Positions 63,575-64,000 of a DNA stretch of 64,000 nt are shown in pieces. The position numbers were made by a program, and so were the translations under genes. The stretch's first letter is position 1, and each line of letters opens with the position of its first letter. A model generated the notes under the pieces. That model made no database searches and had not been told where the DNA came from. It saw nothing but the letters and a program-made list of their open reading frames with translations. The DNA comes from Pratylenchus scribneri (lineage: Eukaryota > Nematoda > Chromadorea > Rhabditida > Pratylenchidae): NCBI GenBank assembly GCA_030063045.1, contig JAQSEB010000031.1:2728001-2792000 (forward strand), in the 5' to 3' direction.

Positions 63575-64000
63575 GAGGGAAGGGTTTAGGTCCTAGGTTT
63601 GAAACCGAATATTTCAAAACTGTTACAATAAAATCTGCTAAATTTTTTTTGATTAAATTCCATTTTTATTTTTCTATTCAAATTTTTTATTTCATGAAAA
63701 AATATTGTCGAGGCGCTGAGATATGATTTTCGAAATTTAATTTAATTAATATAGGGAAGGAGGGTTGAGGCCAAGGTTTGAAACCGAATATTTCAAAATT
63801 GTTACAATAAAATCGGCTAAATTTTTTGATTAAATTCCATTTTTAATTGTCTATTCAAATCTTTTTATTTCAGGAAAAAATATTGTCGAGGCGCTGAGAT
63901 ATGATTTTCGAAATTTTATTATAATTAAATAGAGGGAAGGGTTTGGGTCCTAGGTTTGAAACTGATTATTTCAAAACTGTTACAATAAAATCGAGTAAAT

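Larger units (their letters stand above)
1..64000 (+). repeat. Uninterrupted ~180-bp satellite DNA array
   Basis: The window is tandem monomers of 179-182 bp from the first base to the last, all in direct orientation. Heads can be followed at 1, 182, 362, 543, 723, 905, 1085 and so on, with no break. 64,000 divided by about 181 gives roughly 350 copies. Hand counts give about 30% G+C for a subfamily I monomer and about 27% for a subfamily II monomer. The length matches one nucleosome plus linker, as in many centromeric satellites (known for the class; centromere identity here is inference). Because 181 is not a multiple of three, the reading frame shifts from copy to copy and stops occur in all frames, so the array is non-coding. 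No unique sequence longer than a few bases was seen between copies. The satellite family and species are not recognised. Confidence 0.98.
49441..64000 (+). repeat. Subfamily II satellite domain
   Basis: All monomers carry the subfamily II body: ACAATAAAATCGGCTAAA, usually TCTTTTTTG or a T7/T8 tract, CATTTTTAATTGTCTATTC, either TTTCATGAAAAAAT or TTTCAGGAAAAAAT, and GTCGAGGCGCTGAG or CTCGAGGCGCTGAG. Monomers are 179-180 bp. Heads are still of types A and B, and here head type goes with the tail of the preceding monomer: A heads follow TTTAATTTAATTAATATA, while B heads follow TTTTATTATAATTAAATA. Copies after about 61,400 look more varied (TTTTTCTATTC, TTTTTTATTTCATG, GGAAGGAAGG, GGAATG) than those at 51-60 kb. 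The window ends inside a monomer. Confidence 0.93.

Noticed and set aside
1..64000. CRISPR array
   Set aside because: There are direct repeats but no spacers. The 180-bp unit repeats in full, with variants linked in higher-order blocks, which is satellite structure.
1..64000. Transposable element or integrated virus
   Set aside because: No terminal repeats, target-site duplications, transposase or polymerase reading frames, or breaks in monomer phase were found.
1..64000. tRNA, rRNA or small RNA genes
   Set aside because: No tRNA-like A/B boxes with folding potential or rRNA-like conserved stretches were seen; any short match would repeat in every monomer.
1..64000. Replication-origin iterons of a plasmid or phage
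   Set aside because: The unit is far too long and the array too large for iterons, and no replication gene is present.

Overview
The whole 64 kb is one uninterrupted block of tandem satellite DNA. It holds roughly 350 head-to-tail copies of a 179-182 bp, AT-rich monomer (about 27-30% G+C by hand count on single copies). All copies lie in the same orientation. I found no protein gene, RNA gene, transposon, microsatellite island or unique spacer. This points to a eukaryotic chromosome, most likely a pericentromeric or centromeric (less likely subtelomeric) heterochromatin block. The monomer size, higher-order repeats (HORs), AT-richness and lack of genes all fit that. The species cannot be named from the sequence; an insect or other invertebrate, or a plant, would all be possible. 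I do not recognise the monomer as a published satellite.

Every monomer has the same layout. It starts with a G/A-rich head of about 25 bp, followed by an 11-bp dyad GGTTTGAAACC and a T-tract. Next come an AAATTCC block, a second and third T-tract, a TTTCAGG or TTTCATG element and an A6 tract. It ends with a TGAGATATGATTTTCGAAA block and an AT-rich palindromic tail. Heads come in two kinds, type A (GAGTGAAGGAGGG..) and type B (GAGGGAAGGGTTTGGG..), plus chimeras of the two. Bodies come in two subfamilies. Subfamily I has ACAGTAAAATCGGCTGAA, CATTGGCTATTC and CTCCAGGCTCTGAG. Subfamily II has ACAATAAAATCGGCTAAA, AATTGTCTATTC and GTCGAGGCGCTGAG.

Layout: (1) 1-37,798 is subfamily I, built from successive local HORs: a 1,629-bp 9-mer repeated twice (953-4,233), a 1,270-bp 7-monomer core in three copies (10,686-15,399), EcoRI/HindIII-tagged segmental duplications with offsets of 3,980 and 2,348 bp (22-33 kb), and a block marked by GGCCAGAG heads (34,032-37,798). 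(2) 37,799-49,440 is a mosaic in which I and II segments alternate, with switch points inside monomers and a 1,263-bp 7-mer HOR at 40,368-45,057. (3) 49,441-64,000 is subfamily II only, with its own HORs of 3, 6, 7, 10 and 11 monomers. It also has a 609-bp private block duplicated about 10.8 kb apart, and a run of 179-bp monomers near the end.

The window is best read as a record of satellite evolution: unequal exchange, segmental tandem duplication and conversion between two subfamilies. The points most worth following are the I/II transition zone, the conserved palindromic box, the subfamily-wide gain of AATAAA together with frequent loss of the TTTCAG element, and two II-like monomers stranded deep in the I domain.
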